This document shows positions 1 through 7,216 of a stretch of DNA of 36,164 bases, piece by piece. The DNA is from Hyphomicrobiales bacterium (lineage in GTDB: Bacteria > Pseudomonadota > Alphaproteobacteria > Rhizobiales > Devosiaceae): NCBI GenBank assembly GCA_027065555.1, contig JAMONS010000069.1:1-36164 (forward strand). The letters are read 5' to 3'. A model generated the notes under the pieces. That model did no database searches. It was not told the DNA's origin and saw only the letters and a list, made by a program, of their open reading frames with translations. The position numbers and the translations under genes were made by a program. Position 1 is the stretch's first letter. Each line of letters starts with the position of its first letter.

Positions 1-5
1 CAAAA

Positions 6-707
6 ATGAGTAAACTTATTTTAGCACTTCCATCAAAAGGGCGGCTTGAAGAACTTTCAAGAGAGGTTTTTGGCAAGGCTGGTATGCAGATTGAAAGAGC
101 AGGCGGGGCACGCTCTTATGCAGGATCTATGCCTAGCTTGTCCAATGTTATTGTGCGGTTTTTGCCCGCTAGCGAAATTGCTAAAGAGCTTATTAAAGGG
201 TCGATTGATGTTGGTATTACTGGCACAGACCTTATCCATGAAACTATTGAAGATGGTGCTAAATCAGTTGAAATTGCGATAGAGCTTGGTTTTGGCAAGG
301 CTAATGCAGTGATAGCAATTCCTGATGTTTGGATTGATGTAACCCATGTGCGAGATTTGGCAGATGTTGCTTCAGATTTTCGTGAGAAGCATGGCCGCTG
401 GCTTAAAATTGCAACAAAATATATTCACCTCACCAGAGATTTTTTTGCAGCCAACGGCATAGCGCAATATAAAATTGTGCAAAGCGTTGGCGCAACCGAG
501 GCTGCGCCAAGTTCGGGGGCGGCGGATTTGATTGTTGATATAACTTCAACGGGATCGACACTTAAGGCAAACGGATTACGCATATTAGATGATGGGGTAA
601 TTCTAAAATCTCAGGCTTGTATAATAGTTTCAAAAACTGCGAAATGGGATAAAGAAAAACAAGAGCTAAAACAAAAGATTGTTGATGCAATTTCTACAAT
701 ATTATAA
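6..707 (+). CDS. hisG: ATP phosphoribosyltransferase, short form (HisG-S)
   Basis: Catalyses the first step of histidine synthesis, joining ATP and PRPP to give phosphoribosyl-ATP in the cytoplasm. The 233-aa protein opens with LILALPSKGRL, typical of HisG, and has the GSIDVGITGTDLI segment and the PRPP-binding-like stretch around residues 170-185 (DLIVDITSTGSTLKANGL). At 233 residues it lacks the C-terminal ACT-like regulatory domain of the long form (about 290-300 aa). Short HisG enzymes work with the HisRS-like subunit HisZ, so hisZ is expected just upstream, outside the window. ATG at base 6 is used; too little upstream sequence is available to see a ribosome binding site. Confidence 0.96.
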   Translation: MSKLILALPSKGRLEELSREVFGKAGMQIERAGGARSYAGSMPSLSNVIVRFLPASEIAKELIKGSIDVGITGTDLIHETIEDGAKSVEIAIELGFGKANAVIAIPDVWIDVTHVRDLADVASDFREKHGRWLKIATKYIHLTRDFFAANGIAQYKIVQSVGATEAAPSSGAADLIVDITSTGSTLKANGLRILDDGVILKSQACIIVSKTAKWDKEKQELKQKIVDAISTIL

Positions 708-920
708 TGAGAAATTCGTGTTATTCTGTCTTTCATTGCTTCACCTTGCCTTTTTACGTGTCCTCTTGATCTTTACCATAGGTCTTGAGTGGAATGAGAG
801 GCTGTAAGATGCTTCGTAGTTCGATAAACTCACTATCGCTCAGCATGACAAAAGGCAAGTTAGCGTGACAAAAGGCAAGTTAGCGTGAATAATTCTTAGT
901 TATTTTGAAGAGGTTTTTAG
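708..920. other. Intergenic region with nested hairpin and 20-bp tandem repeat
   Basis: There is no gene between hisG and the TSUP permease. A nested imperfect hairpin lies at 809-846 (ATGCT pairs with AGCAT; inside it CGATA 822-826 pairs with TATCG 834-838). It runs directly into two exact copies of TGACAAAAGGCAAGTTAGCG at 846-865 and 866-885. The look is that of a dispersed extragenic repeat; no function is evident. Confidence 0.6.
846..885 (+). repeat. Two perfect 20-bp tandem repeats
   Basis: The unit TGACAAAAGGCAAGTTAGCG occurs twice head to tail without mismatch, 35 bases before the next start codon and inside the region that should hold that gene's promoter. Two units only, so copy number could differ between strains. 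Confidence 0.9.
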
Positions 921-1676
921 ATGTTTGAAATAGAATTGCTTGTCCTATTGGGTTTTGTTGGTATGGCGGCTGGTTTTGTTGACGCTATTGCTGGTGGTGG
1001 CGGTTTGATTGCTTTGCCGGTTTTATTGTCGGTAGGTGTTTCGCCAGTTGCGGCAATGGCAACCAACAAGATGCAATCTATTATTGGCACTGCAGTTGCC
1101 TCTTATACTTATTGGCGCAGGGGTTTTTTAAACCTTAAGACGATTATTCCCGCCATAGCTGCAACTTTTGTTGGCTCGTACCTTGGGGCAAATATAATTA
1201 AGCGAATTGATATTTCTGCCCTTATGTTGGTTGTGCCAATTGCACTTATTCTAATTGCGGCATATTTTTTATTTGCTCCAAATTTAAGTGATGAGAATAA
1301 AAAAACCCGCTTAAATTTTATGTATTTTGCGCCTGTTCTTGGGTTTGTGGTGGGGTTTTATGATGGTATTTTTGGGCCCGGCACTGGATCTTTTTTTACT
1401 ATAGGTTTTGTAACTCTTTTTGGTTTTGGGGTGTTAAGAGCAACTGCACATGCCAAAATATTAAACTTTACTTCGAATATTGCGGCGCTTGCTTTGTTTA
1501 TTCCTGCGGGAGATGTCGTGTGGCCAATTGCACTGGTAATGATGGTAGGGCAGGTTATTGGCGCACGGCTTGGAGCATTGAGCGGAATAAAATTTGGGGC
1601 AAAATTTATCAAACCATTGGTGGTGGTTGTTTGCTTGGCAATGGCTTTGAAACTGCTGTTAGAATCTTTGAATTAA
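921..1676 (+). CDS. TSUP (TauE/SafE, YfcA-like) family membrane permease
   Basis: The 251-aa protein is almost entirely hydrophobic, with about eight candidate membrane segments. Near the N-terminus it has the family pattern GFVDAIAGGGGLIALPVLL, followed by the AATNKMQS-like stretch AMATNKMQSIIGT, and in the second half the repeat FYDGIFGPGTGSFFTIGF. These duplicated glycine-rich halves are characteristic of TSUP permeases, which move sulfur-containing or organic anions; YfcA-like members are often of unknown substrate. An AGAGG-like ribosome binding site precedes ATG 921. It converges with tag, leaving only 17 bases between stop codons. The substrate cannot be told from sequence. Confidence 0.9.
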   Translation: MFEIELLVLLGFVGMAAGFVDAIAGGGGLIALPVLLSVGVSPVAAMATNKMQSIIGTAVASYTYWRRGFLNLKTIIPAIAATFVGSYLGANIIKRIDISALMLVVPIALILIAAYFLFAPNLSDENKKTRLNFMYFAPVLGFVVGFYDGIFGPGTGSFFTIGFVTLFGFGVLRATAHAKILNFTSNIAALALFIPAGDVVWPIALVMMVGQVIGARLGALSGIKFGAKFIKPLVVVVCLAMALKLLLESLN

Positions 1677-1693
1677 AGCTCATTAGAAAAACC

Positions 1694-2287
1694 CTAAGGG
1701 CGTTTGAATTCATCTCTTGCAACCTCAATATCTGCACGACAAAAACAATTCTCAACATGATCGTTAACTAAGCCCATGGCTTGCATAAAAGCGTATGCCG
1801 TTGTGGGGCCAAAAAATTTCCAGCCTCGTTTTTTTAGATCTTTTGCTAAGTTTATTGACTGCTCGGTTTTTGCCATTGATTTTAAAACCTCCCAAGTTAA
1901 TTCACTTGGTCTTTCGCTTGGCTTTGGTTCAAACTGCCAAAAATATTTAGCTAGTGAGCCAAATTCATCAACTAGCTCAAGCGCAATTTTTGCATTGTTT
2001 ATTGTGGCTTCAATTTTTCCTTTGTGGCGAACAATGCTAGCATTTTGTAATAATTCTTCAACATCACCATCGTCAAATTTTGCTACCTGTACAAAATCAA
2101 AGCCAGCAAAAGCTGCTCTAAACGCTTCACGTTTTCTTAAAATCGTTAACCAAGAAAGCCCCGATTGAAACCCTTCAAGACAGGCTTTTTCAAATAGGCG
2201 AATATCATTATCTACAGGCCAACCCCATTCTTTATCATGATAAGCTCTATATTGCTCATCGCTATTCCCCCAAGGGCATCTATCCAT
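1694..2287 (-). CDS. tag: DNA-3-methyladenine glycosylase I
   Basis: Removes 3-methyladenine from alkylated DNA in base excision repair. The 197-aa protein matches the usual Tag length. It begins MDRCPW and has RAYHDKEWG, LEGFQSGLSWLTIL and, near the end, NDHVENCFC. Cys4, His17 and the C-terminal His and Cys residues fit the zinc-binding set known for Tag, and the GFQSGLSW helix holds the substrate pocket. AAGGAAG lies at good spacing before the ATG at 2287. It is divergent from the L,D-transpeptidase gene, with both promoters likely in 2288-2453. Confidence 0.96.
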   Translation of the reverse strand: MDRCPWGNSDEQYRAYHDKEWGWPVDNDIRLFEKACLEGFQSGLSWLTILRKREAFRAAFAGFDFVQVAKFDDGDVEELLQNASIVRHKGKIEATINNAKIALELVDEFGSLAKYFWQFEPKPSERPSELTWEVLKSMAKTEQSINLAKDLKKRGWKFFGPTTAYAFMQAMGLVNDHVENCFCRADIEVARDEFKRP

Positions 2288-2453
2288 AATATCTTCCTTT
2301 ACCTTCTTTAAACCATATAAAAAAATGAAATTTTTACCACACTAATTCACGATATATTGTTCAGTTTAATCTAAATAAGGGGTAAATTAGCTTTAAGGTC
2401 AATTCTTTTATTGGTCTCTTTTATGTTGTGCAAATTAGTATGTGAGTATTGCC

Positions 2454-3071
2454 ATGTTTAAAAAATCTAAACCCCAAAAGGGTATCTTTAGCCTGTTTAC
2501 AAGCCTAGCAATGGCTTCCATAATAAGTACCAGTGTAAGTGCAGGAAATATTTATCCTCCCCCTGCTGGTATGGGCGTTAGCAAACATGTTTCAAATAAT
2601 TTAACCCTGCATGTAAAAAATAATGTGCCAGCAAGATTTATTCGCCAAGTTGTGCCATATAAAACTAGCCAACCAGTTGGAACAATAATTGTAAATACCT
2701 CTCAAAGGCATCTTTATTTGGTGTTAAAAAATGGCTATGCCATGCGTTATGGTATTGGTGTTGGGCGGGTTGGATTTACGTGGAGTGGCACACATAAATT
2801 AACCGCAAAGAAAAAATGGCCCGGCTGGACACCGCCAGCTGAAATGCGAAAACGTCAGCCTGAATTGCCAAAATATATGAAAGGTGGAATTGATAATCCA
2901 CTTGGTGCTAGAGCATTATATATTGGCTCAACCCTATATCGTTTGCATGGAACAACCGAGCCTTGGAGCATTGGCAAAAGTGTATCCTCTGGTTGCATCC
3001 GTTTAACCAATCAAGATGTTACAGATCTTTATAATCGTGCAAGAATTGGTGCAAAAATTGTGGTAATTTAG
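2454..3071 (+). CDS. L,D-transpeptidase (YkuD family), exported
   Basis: Probably a periplasmic enzyme that makes L,D cross-links in peptidoglycan or anchors proteins to it. The 205-aa protein has an N-terminal signal segment (hydrophobic FSLFTSLAMASIISTSVSA). The catalytic YkuD domain starts near QPVGTIIVNTSQRHLYLVL and ends in the active-site motif, read as HGTTEPWSIG followed by SSGCIRL, with the nucleophilic Cys and conserved His and Arg. ATG 2454 is preferred because the signal peptide starts there; an in-frame GTG at 2442 would add four residues. Neither start has a strong ribosome binding site. Several paralogues are normal in alphaproteobacteria, so the exact role is open. Confidence 0.92.
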   Translation: MFKKSKPQKGIFSLFTSLAMASIISTSVSAGNIYPPPAGMGVSKHVSNNLTLHVKNNVPARFIRQVVPYKTSQPVGTIIVNTSQRHLYLVLKNGYAMRYGIGVGRVGFTWSGTHKLTAKKKWPGWTPPAEMRKRQPELPKYMKGGIDNPLGARALYIGSTLYRLHGTTEPWSIGKSVSSGCIRLTNQDVTDLYNRARIGAKIVVI

Positions 3072-3539
3072 TTTTGGCTAGATTGAGAGCAAATATTTAT
3101 ACATCATAGGGCTTAATAGCTGAACAAATGCCAAGGGTGAAATGCCTCTTTATGTATATTTCTCCTGCCTTGCGCAGAAATGTCAATGCTGGGGTTATAA
3201 AAGGGGTTGGATATTTTTAAAATGGTACCGCCTCCCTGAATCGAACAGGGGACCTCTAGATCCACATTCTAGCGCTCTAACCAACTGAGCTAAGGCGGCA
3301 CAAATTGCATAATGCGTGGCGGAACATAGGGCTAGTTTTGCACCATGACAAGAGCGGATTTAGTGCTTTTAATAAAAAAACCACTAATCTATCAATTTTT
3401 ATGCGTTAACCATAAATATAATTGCCCTTAAAACCGCTGTGGTTAACCTAGACCGTGTGCAGGTAACAATATATCTTAAAAAAATATGAAGATTTTTTTA
3501 CTAATGTTTCATATTGGCACAAAATTAGGTTAAGTACTG
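3072..3539. other. Gene-free region containing only tRNA-His
   Basis: Apart from the tRNA on the minus strand at 3223-3299, no protein gene is supported here. 3300-3539 is AT-rich and should hold the promoters of the tRNA (minus strand) and of the PAS protein (plus strand). I cannot assign clear -35/-10 boxes. Confidence 0.55.
3223..3299 (-). tRNA. tRNA-His (GTG anticodon)
   Basis: Read on the minus strand this is a 77-nt cloverleaf with encoded CCA. The acceptor 5' arm is GCCGCCT and the 3' arm AGGCGGT, giving a G1:U72 wobble and discriminator A73. The anticodon stem-loop is CTAGA-ATGTGGA-TCTAG, with anticodon GTG (plus-strand 3263-3265). The T arm is CCCTG-TTCGATT-CAGGG. The base 5' of G1 is T, so no G-1 is encoded. 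Loss of G-1 with A73 is a known feature of alphaproteobacterial tRNA-His, whose HisRS has adapted. Confidence 0.97.
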
Positions 3540-5963
3540 GTGATTATGGGTAGTGAGTGGATAAAAACTGATGTTGGCAAGCAGGTTGTTGGTCATTTAT
3601 TTGATAACAGGCCTGTGTGGCTTTATTCATTAGCTGGTGCAGAATTAGTTTGGTGTAATCCAGCAGCACATCTTTTGAATGCAAAGCAAAAAAATAATAA
3701 CCCAGTTCTTGCCCCGCTTACAACTTCATTAAAAACTCAAGTGGAGCATATATTAAAACTAACTCCTATCGGGCGGTCTAGTTTGGCTAGAGTGCGTTTT
3801 GGTAGCAAAAGCGATCAGATTTTTGTGACCTGCTCATGCACCCCGATTAAGTTTGGAAAAGATGAAAAATCTATACTTATTATTGGTGTTGATAAAATTA
3901 AAAAACCAATAATGGAGAAATATTCAAACTCACCAAAAATTATGAATAATCTGTTTGAGCCAAATGCTGGTTTTGTTGTTTTAGATGATGAAAAACAGGC
4001 AATTATGGGATCAGATGATGAATTGTTAAATTTTAAAAAAGATGGCTTTAATTCATTTAAGCAAAATTTTGGTGAAGTGATAGAATTTCCAATTGCTAAA
4101 ACTTCCTCAACCATTTTTTTATTGTTAGAGAAAAAAAGCAAAAGTGAGAATTTTCCAATAGCAGAAAAATCTCGCAACTTATCTTCTTTGGTTGAAGGTG
4201 AAATAAAGGGTAAAATAGTAAAAACCCAAAAGCTAGAAATAGAACAAGAAAAAATAATAACAGAGGTGAAATTATACAAAGTTATTGGCAAAGGATTTGA
4301 AGAGGCCAAAACTATTTCTCACTCAGGAAAAATTTCTAAACAAGCAGCTAATGGACAAAGAAGCGCAAATTATAATTTTGAAGAATTATCTAGAATTTTA
4401 TTAAAGAAAACATCAAGAGAAGTTGAAGTTCAAGAGGGTGAGTTAGTTGATGCAAAAGAAAATCTGCACAATGAGAAGAGTGAAAAAAGTTTAGAAAAAA
4501 CAGACAATGACTTGCCTACTTCTTTAGTGCATTTGCCGCAAGAAACTTTGATATTAAATCGCCTTCCGCTTGGCCTTTTGATTTTTAGAGATCAAGAAAT
4601 TGTTTTTGCAAATAGAGAGATGCTTAAAATAACTGGTTATGATGATTTAACAGACCTAAGAAATTCAGGGCTTGCATCATTATTTCCAGCCTCTAAACCA
4701 TCTGAAAGTGATCAAGCAATTGGGCCAATCACTCATTTGCAAATGAAAGAAAAAGCGCAAATCGCAGTGAATGCTCGATTGCAGGTTATTACTTGGCAGG
4801 GGAAATCATCATTTTTGCTTTCAGCTTATAAAAAAGAAGAAAAACCCCCTCAAGCTAACATAAGTGATGTTGATGCAGTAAAATATGGAGTTCGGGAGTT
4901 TGCTTCAAACCTAGCTCAAATTGAAAAAAGTGGTTTTTTTATTACAGATCGATCTGGCATTATAAATAAAATTAATGCCGCTTCAGCTTCGATGTTAAAT
5001 AAAGGAATTCGCGATCTTGTTGATGTTCCAATCAGTGAAGTTATAAAGTCGGATAATTTGGTGGATTTGCGGTTTTTCTTAGAGCAGGATGCAAAGTCGG
5101 CTCATAAAAACCAGCCCTTTGTTTTATTAAAAACACTTGATCCAAATATTGAAATATTACTTTTTACTGAAGGGCGAGCAGGAGTTATTAGCTCTTATTT
5201 TGGGATAATTAGAGAAGTAAAAATTAGCCCAATATTGCATAAAAAACATTTTAGTGGAATTGAGCCAGAAATTCTTGAAAATTTAAGTCGCTCAATGCGT
5301 CGCCCTTTAAATACAATTATTGGGTTTTCAGAGCTTATTTCGTCACATACATTTGGCTCATCAGGCAATGCTCGTTATGATGAATATACTAGAGATATAA
5401 AAACTGCTGCTGGAGAATTGGTAGGCGTTGTTGATGATCTTGAAACAATTATAAAGTTAAAAGATACAAAAAATCTGCCGGCCAATATTGATTTTGACTT
5501 AGTGGAATTACTCGAAAAATGCCTATTTAGAACTCGCTCTTTTGCTAACAAAAAACAGGTGTTAATCCGCTCCGCTATTTCAAGCCATTTGGGGAGAATA
5601 AAAGCCGATGAAGCATCGCTTGAACAAGCAATTTTGAATTTAATTGCCTCTGCGATTGAACAAACCCCACGAGGTGAATTGGTGGTAATTTCTGCCCAGC
5701 AACAGCAAAATGGGGCTGTGGTTATTAATATCCGTGATTCTGGAATGAATAATAAAGAAGACCTAACTAATTTTGTTGTTTTTCGTGATGAAAAATCCCC
5801 AGATGGTGTGGTGAACTCGCCAATAGTCTCAAGCGTTGGTCTTTCGCTAACTCGCTCATTGCTTGCTGTAAATACTTGTAGCTTAGATATTGAGCCAAAT
5901 GTAAATGAAGGCACAACGTTTTCATTAAGCATTCCTGCTAGTTTATTATCCAAGCCAGCATAG
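3540..5963 (+). CDS. PAS-domain histidine-kinase-like protein lacking the phospho-acceptor His (PdhS/DivL-type candidate)
   Basis: An 807-aa soluble multidomain protein. A PAS-like fold lies at about 20-130 (WLYSLAGAELVWCNPAA), a charged low-complexity linker at about 180-320, a clear PAS domain at about 335-430 (NRLPLGLLIFRDQEIVFANREML), another at about 455-560, and a HisKA-like dimerisation helix at about 575-640 plus a HATPase-like domain at about 685-800. The H-box reads LSRSMRRPLNTIIGFSEL where active kinases have SHELRTPLN, so residue 584 is Arg instead of His. The ATPase N-box is also altered (DEASLEQAILNLIASAIEQT), and the G box is only DSGMN. It is probably a pseudokinase acting as a sensor or allosteric partner in cell-cycle phosphorelay, as known for DivL-like proteins. 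GTG 3540 has AGGT nine bases upstream; ATG 3546 is the alternative. Confidence 0.8.
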   Translation: MIMGSEWIKTDVGKQVVGHLFDNRPVWLYSLAGAELVWCNPAAHLLNAKQKNNNPVLAPLTTSLKTQVEHILKLTPIGRSSLARVRFGSKSDQIFVTCSCTPIKFGKDEKSILIIGVDKIKKPIMEKYSNSPKIMNNLFEPNAGFVVLDDEKQAIMGSDDELLNFKKDGFNSFKQNFGEVIEFPIAKTSSTIFLLLEKKSKSENFPIAEKSRNLSSLVEGEIKGKIVKTQKLEIEQEKIITEVKLYKVIGKGFEEAKTISHSGKISKQAANGQRSANYNFEELSRILLKKTSREVEVQEGELVDAKENLHNEKSEKSLEKTDNDLPTSLVHLPQETLILNRLPLGLLIFRDQEIVFANREMLKITGYDDLTDLRNSGLASLFPASKPSESDQAIGPITHLQMKEKAQIAVNARLQVITWQGKSSFLLSAYKKEEKPPQANISDVDAVKYGVREFASNLAQIEKSGFFITDRSGIINKINAASASMLNKGIRDLVDVPISEVIKSDNLVDLRFFLEQDAKSAHKNQPFVLLKTLDPNIEILLFTEGRAGVISSYFGIIREVKISPILHKKHFSGIEPEILENLSRSMRRPLNTIIGFSELISSHTFGSSGNARYDEYTRDIKTAAGELVGVVDDLETIIKLKDTKNLPANIDFDLVELLEKCLFRTRSFANKKQVLIRSAISSHLGRIKADEASLEQAILNLIASAIEQTPRGELVVISAQQQQNGAVVINIRDSGMNNKEDLTNFVVFRDEKSPDGVVNSPIVSSVGLSLTRSLLAVNTCSLDIEPNVNEGTTFSLSIPASLLSKPA

Positions 5964-6040
5964 GTTTTAATAAATTTTTTGCTAAAGCCAATAATGAAAT
6001 CTCCCTAAATATTTGTTTTGACTTTATTTTTTAAAAGAGA

Positions 6041-6057
6041 TTTGGAATAGTTCCAAA
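6041..6057. promoter_or_regulatory. Irr-box (ICE)-like palindrome upstream of the iron-binding protein gene
   Basis: TTTGGAATAGTTCCAAA is a perfect 7-3-7 palindrome. It has the layout of the Irr operator (TTTAGAAnnnTTCTAAA as I recall it), with one symmetrical substitution per arm. It lies about 40 bases upstream of a TTGACA box and ahead of an iron-transport gene, as expected for an iron- or heme-responsive regulator. The consensus is from memory. Confidence 0.6.
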
Positions 6058-6096
6058 CTAGAATTTGCTATCTAACATGTTGATTTTACTAATTTC

Positions 6097-6125
6097 TTGA
6101 CAGTTTTTCATGTGCAGGCAAAAAT
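6097..6125 (+). promoter_or_regulatory. Candidate sigma-70 promoter of the iron transport genes
   Basis: A perfect TTGACA (6097-6102) is followed after 17 bases by AAAAAT (6120-6125), a weak -10. Transcription would start roughly 35 bases before the ATG at 6169. The strong -35 and proper spacing support it; the -10 is poor. Confidence 0.45.
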
Positions 6126-6168
6126 AAACATGCCACCTAAGACTTTCAATCTTTTGTAAGGAAAGCAA

Positions 6169-7200
6169 ATGACTAATATAAAACAAATTCTAACTGCTGG
6201 AATTTCTGCTCTAATAATTTCTGTAAGTATCCCCTCTGCTTTTGCCAGTGATACTGTAAATATATATTCTTACCGCCAACCAGAGCTTATTGCGCCGTTA
6301 CTTGAGGCTTTTACCAACGAAACTGGGATAGAAGTAAAGGCATTATACCTTGGAAAAGGTGTGCTTGAGCGCATTAAAGCCGAGGGTAAAAATTCTCCTG
6401 CAGATGTAATCTTAACGCTAGATATTTCACGCCTAGTAGGACTAAAAGAGGGCGGGGTGACTCAAAGTGTTGTTAATACTAAGATTGATGCTAATATTCC
6501 TTCTCAATATCGTGATAGTGAGGGCAATTGGTTTGGCTTAACAACACGTGCAAGAGTTGTTTTTGCTTCACGTGAGAGAGTAGAGCAGAACATAATTACA
6601 TATGAAGAATTAGCGGAGGAAAAATGGAAAGGGCGTATTTGCACCCGTTCGGGGCAGAACGCTTATAACATTGCACTTATTGCTTCGATGATTGCAAATA
6701 TTGGTGAGGAAGAAACAAAAACTTGGCTTAGAAAAGTTAAAGCTAATCTTGCCCGTTCTCCTGCTGGTAATGATAGGGCGCAAGTTAAAGCAGTTTATTC
6801 AGGTGAATGCGATATAGCAATTGGCAATACATATTATGCAGGAAAAATGCGCACTAATGAAGAAAACCCCGAGCAAAAAGAATGGGAGGCATCGGTAAAA
6901 ATATTATTCCCCAATAGTGAGGGGCGTGGTACGCATGTAAATCTTTCTGGTATGGCGATGGCGAAATATGCGCCCAATCCAAAAAACGCACTTGCTCTTA
7001 TGGAATTTTTATCAAGTGCTAAAGCACAAGAGATTTATGCAGAGCAGGTTTATGAATATCCAATAAAAGCTGGTACTAAAATTTCGCCAATTGTTGAGAG
7101 CTTTGGTAAAATTAAACCAGATAATCTTGCACTTGAAGAAATAGCCAAAAATGCTGCGATAGCATCACGCATGGTTGATGAAGTTGGGTTTGATAACTAA
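6169..7200 (+). CDS. fbpA: Fe(3+) ABC transporter periplasmic binding protein (FbpA/FutA-like)
   Basis: Binds ferric iron in the periplasm and hands it to an inner-membrane permease. The 343-aa protein has a signal peptide of about 26 residues ending near PSAFA-S. The mature start SDTVNIYSYRQPELIAPLLEAF is typical of class 1 ferric-binding proteins. Tyr residues that usually ligand iron are seen in the IYSYRQ region and in the later GNTYYAGK segment. Also typical are SPADVILTLDISRL and SGMAMAKYAPNPKNALALMEFL. AAGGAAA lies six bases before ATG 6169. The permease follows after 16 bases. An Irr-like operator lies upstream. Confidence 0.93.
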   Translation: MTNIKQILTAGISALIISVSIPSAFASDTVNIYSYRQPELIAPLLEAFTNETGIEVKALYLGKGVLERIKAEGKNSPADVILTLDISRLVGLKEGGVTQSVVNTKIDANIPSQYRDSEGNWFGLTTRARVVFASRERVEQNIITYEELAEEKWKGRICTRSGQNAYNIALIASMIANIGEEETKTWLRKVKANLARSPAGNDRAQVKAVYSGECDIAIGNTYYAGKMRTNEENPEQKEWEASVKILFPNSEGRGTHVNLSGMAMAKYAPNPKNALALMEFLSSAKAQEIYAEQVYEYPIKAGTKISPIVESFGKIKPDNLALEEIAKNAAIASRMVDEVGFDN

Positions 7201-7216
7201 TGAAAGTTATAACCTA

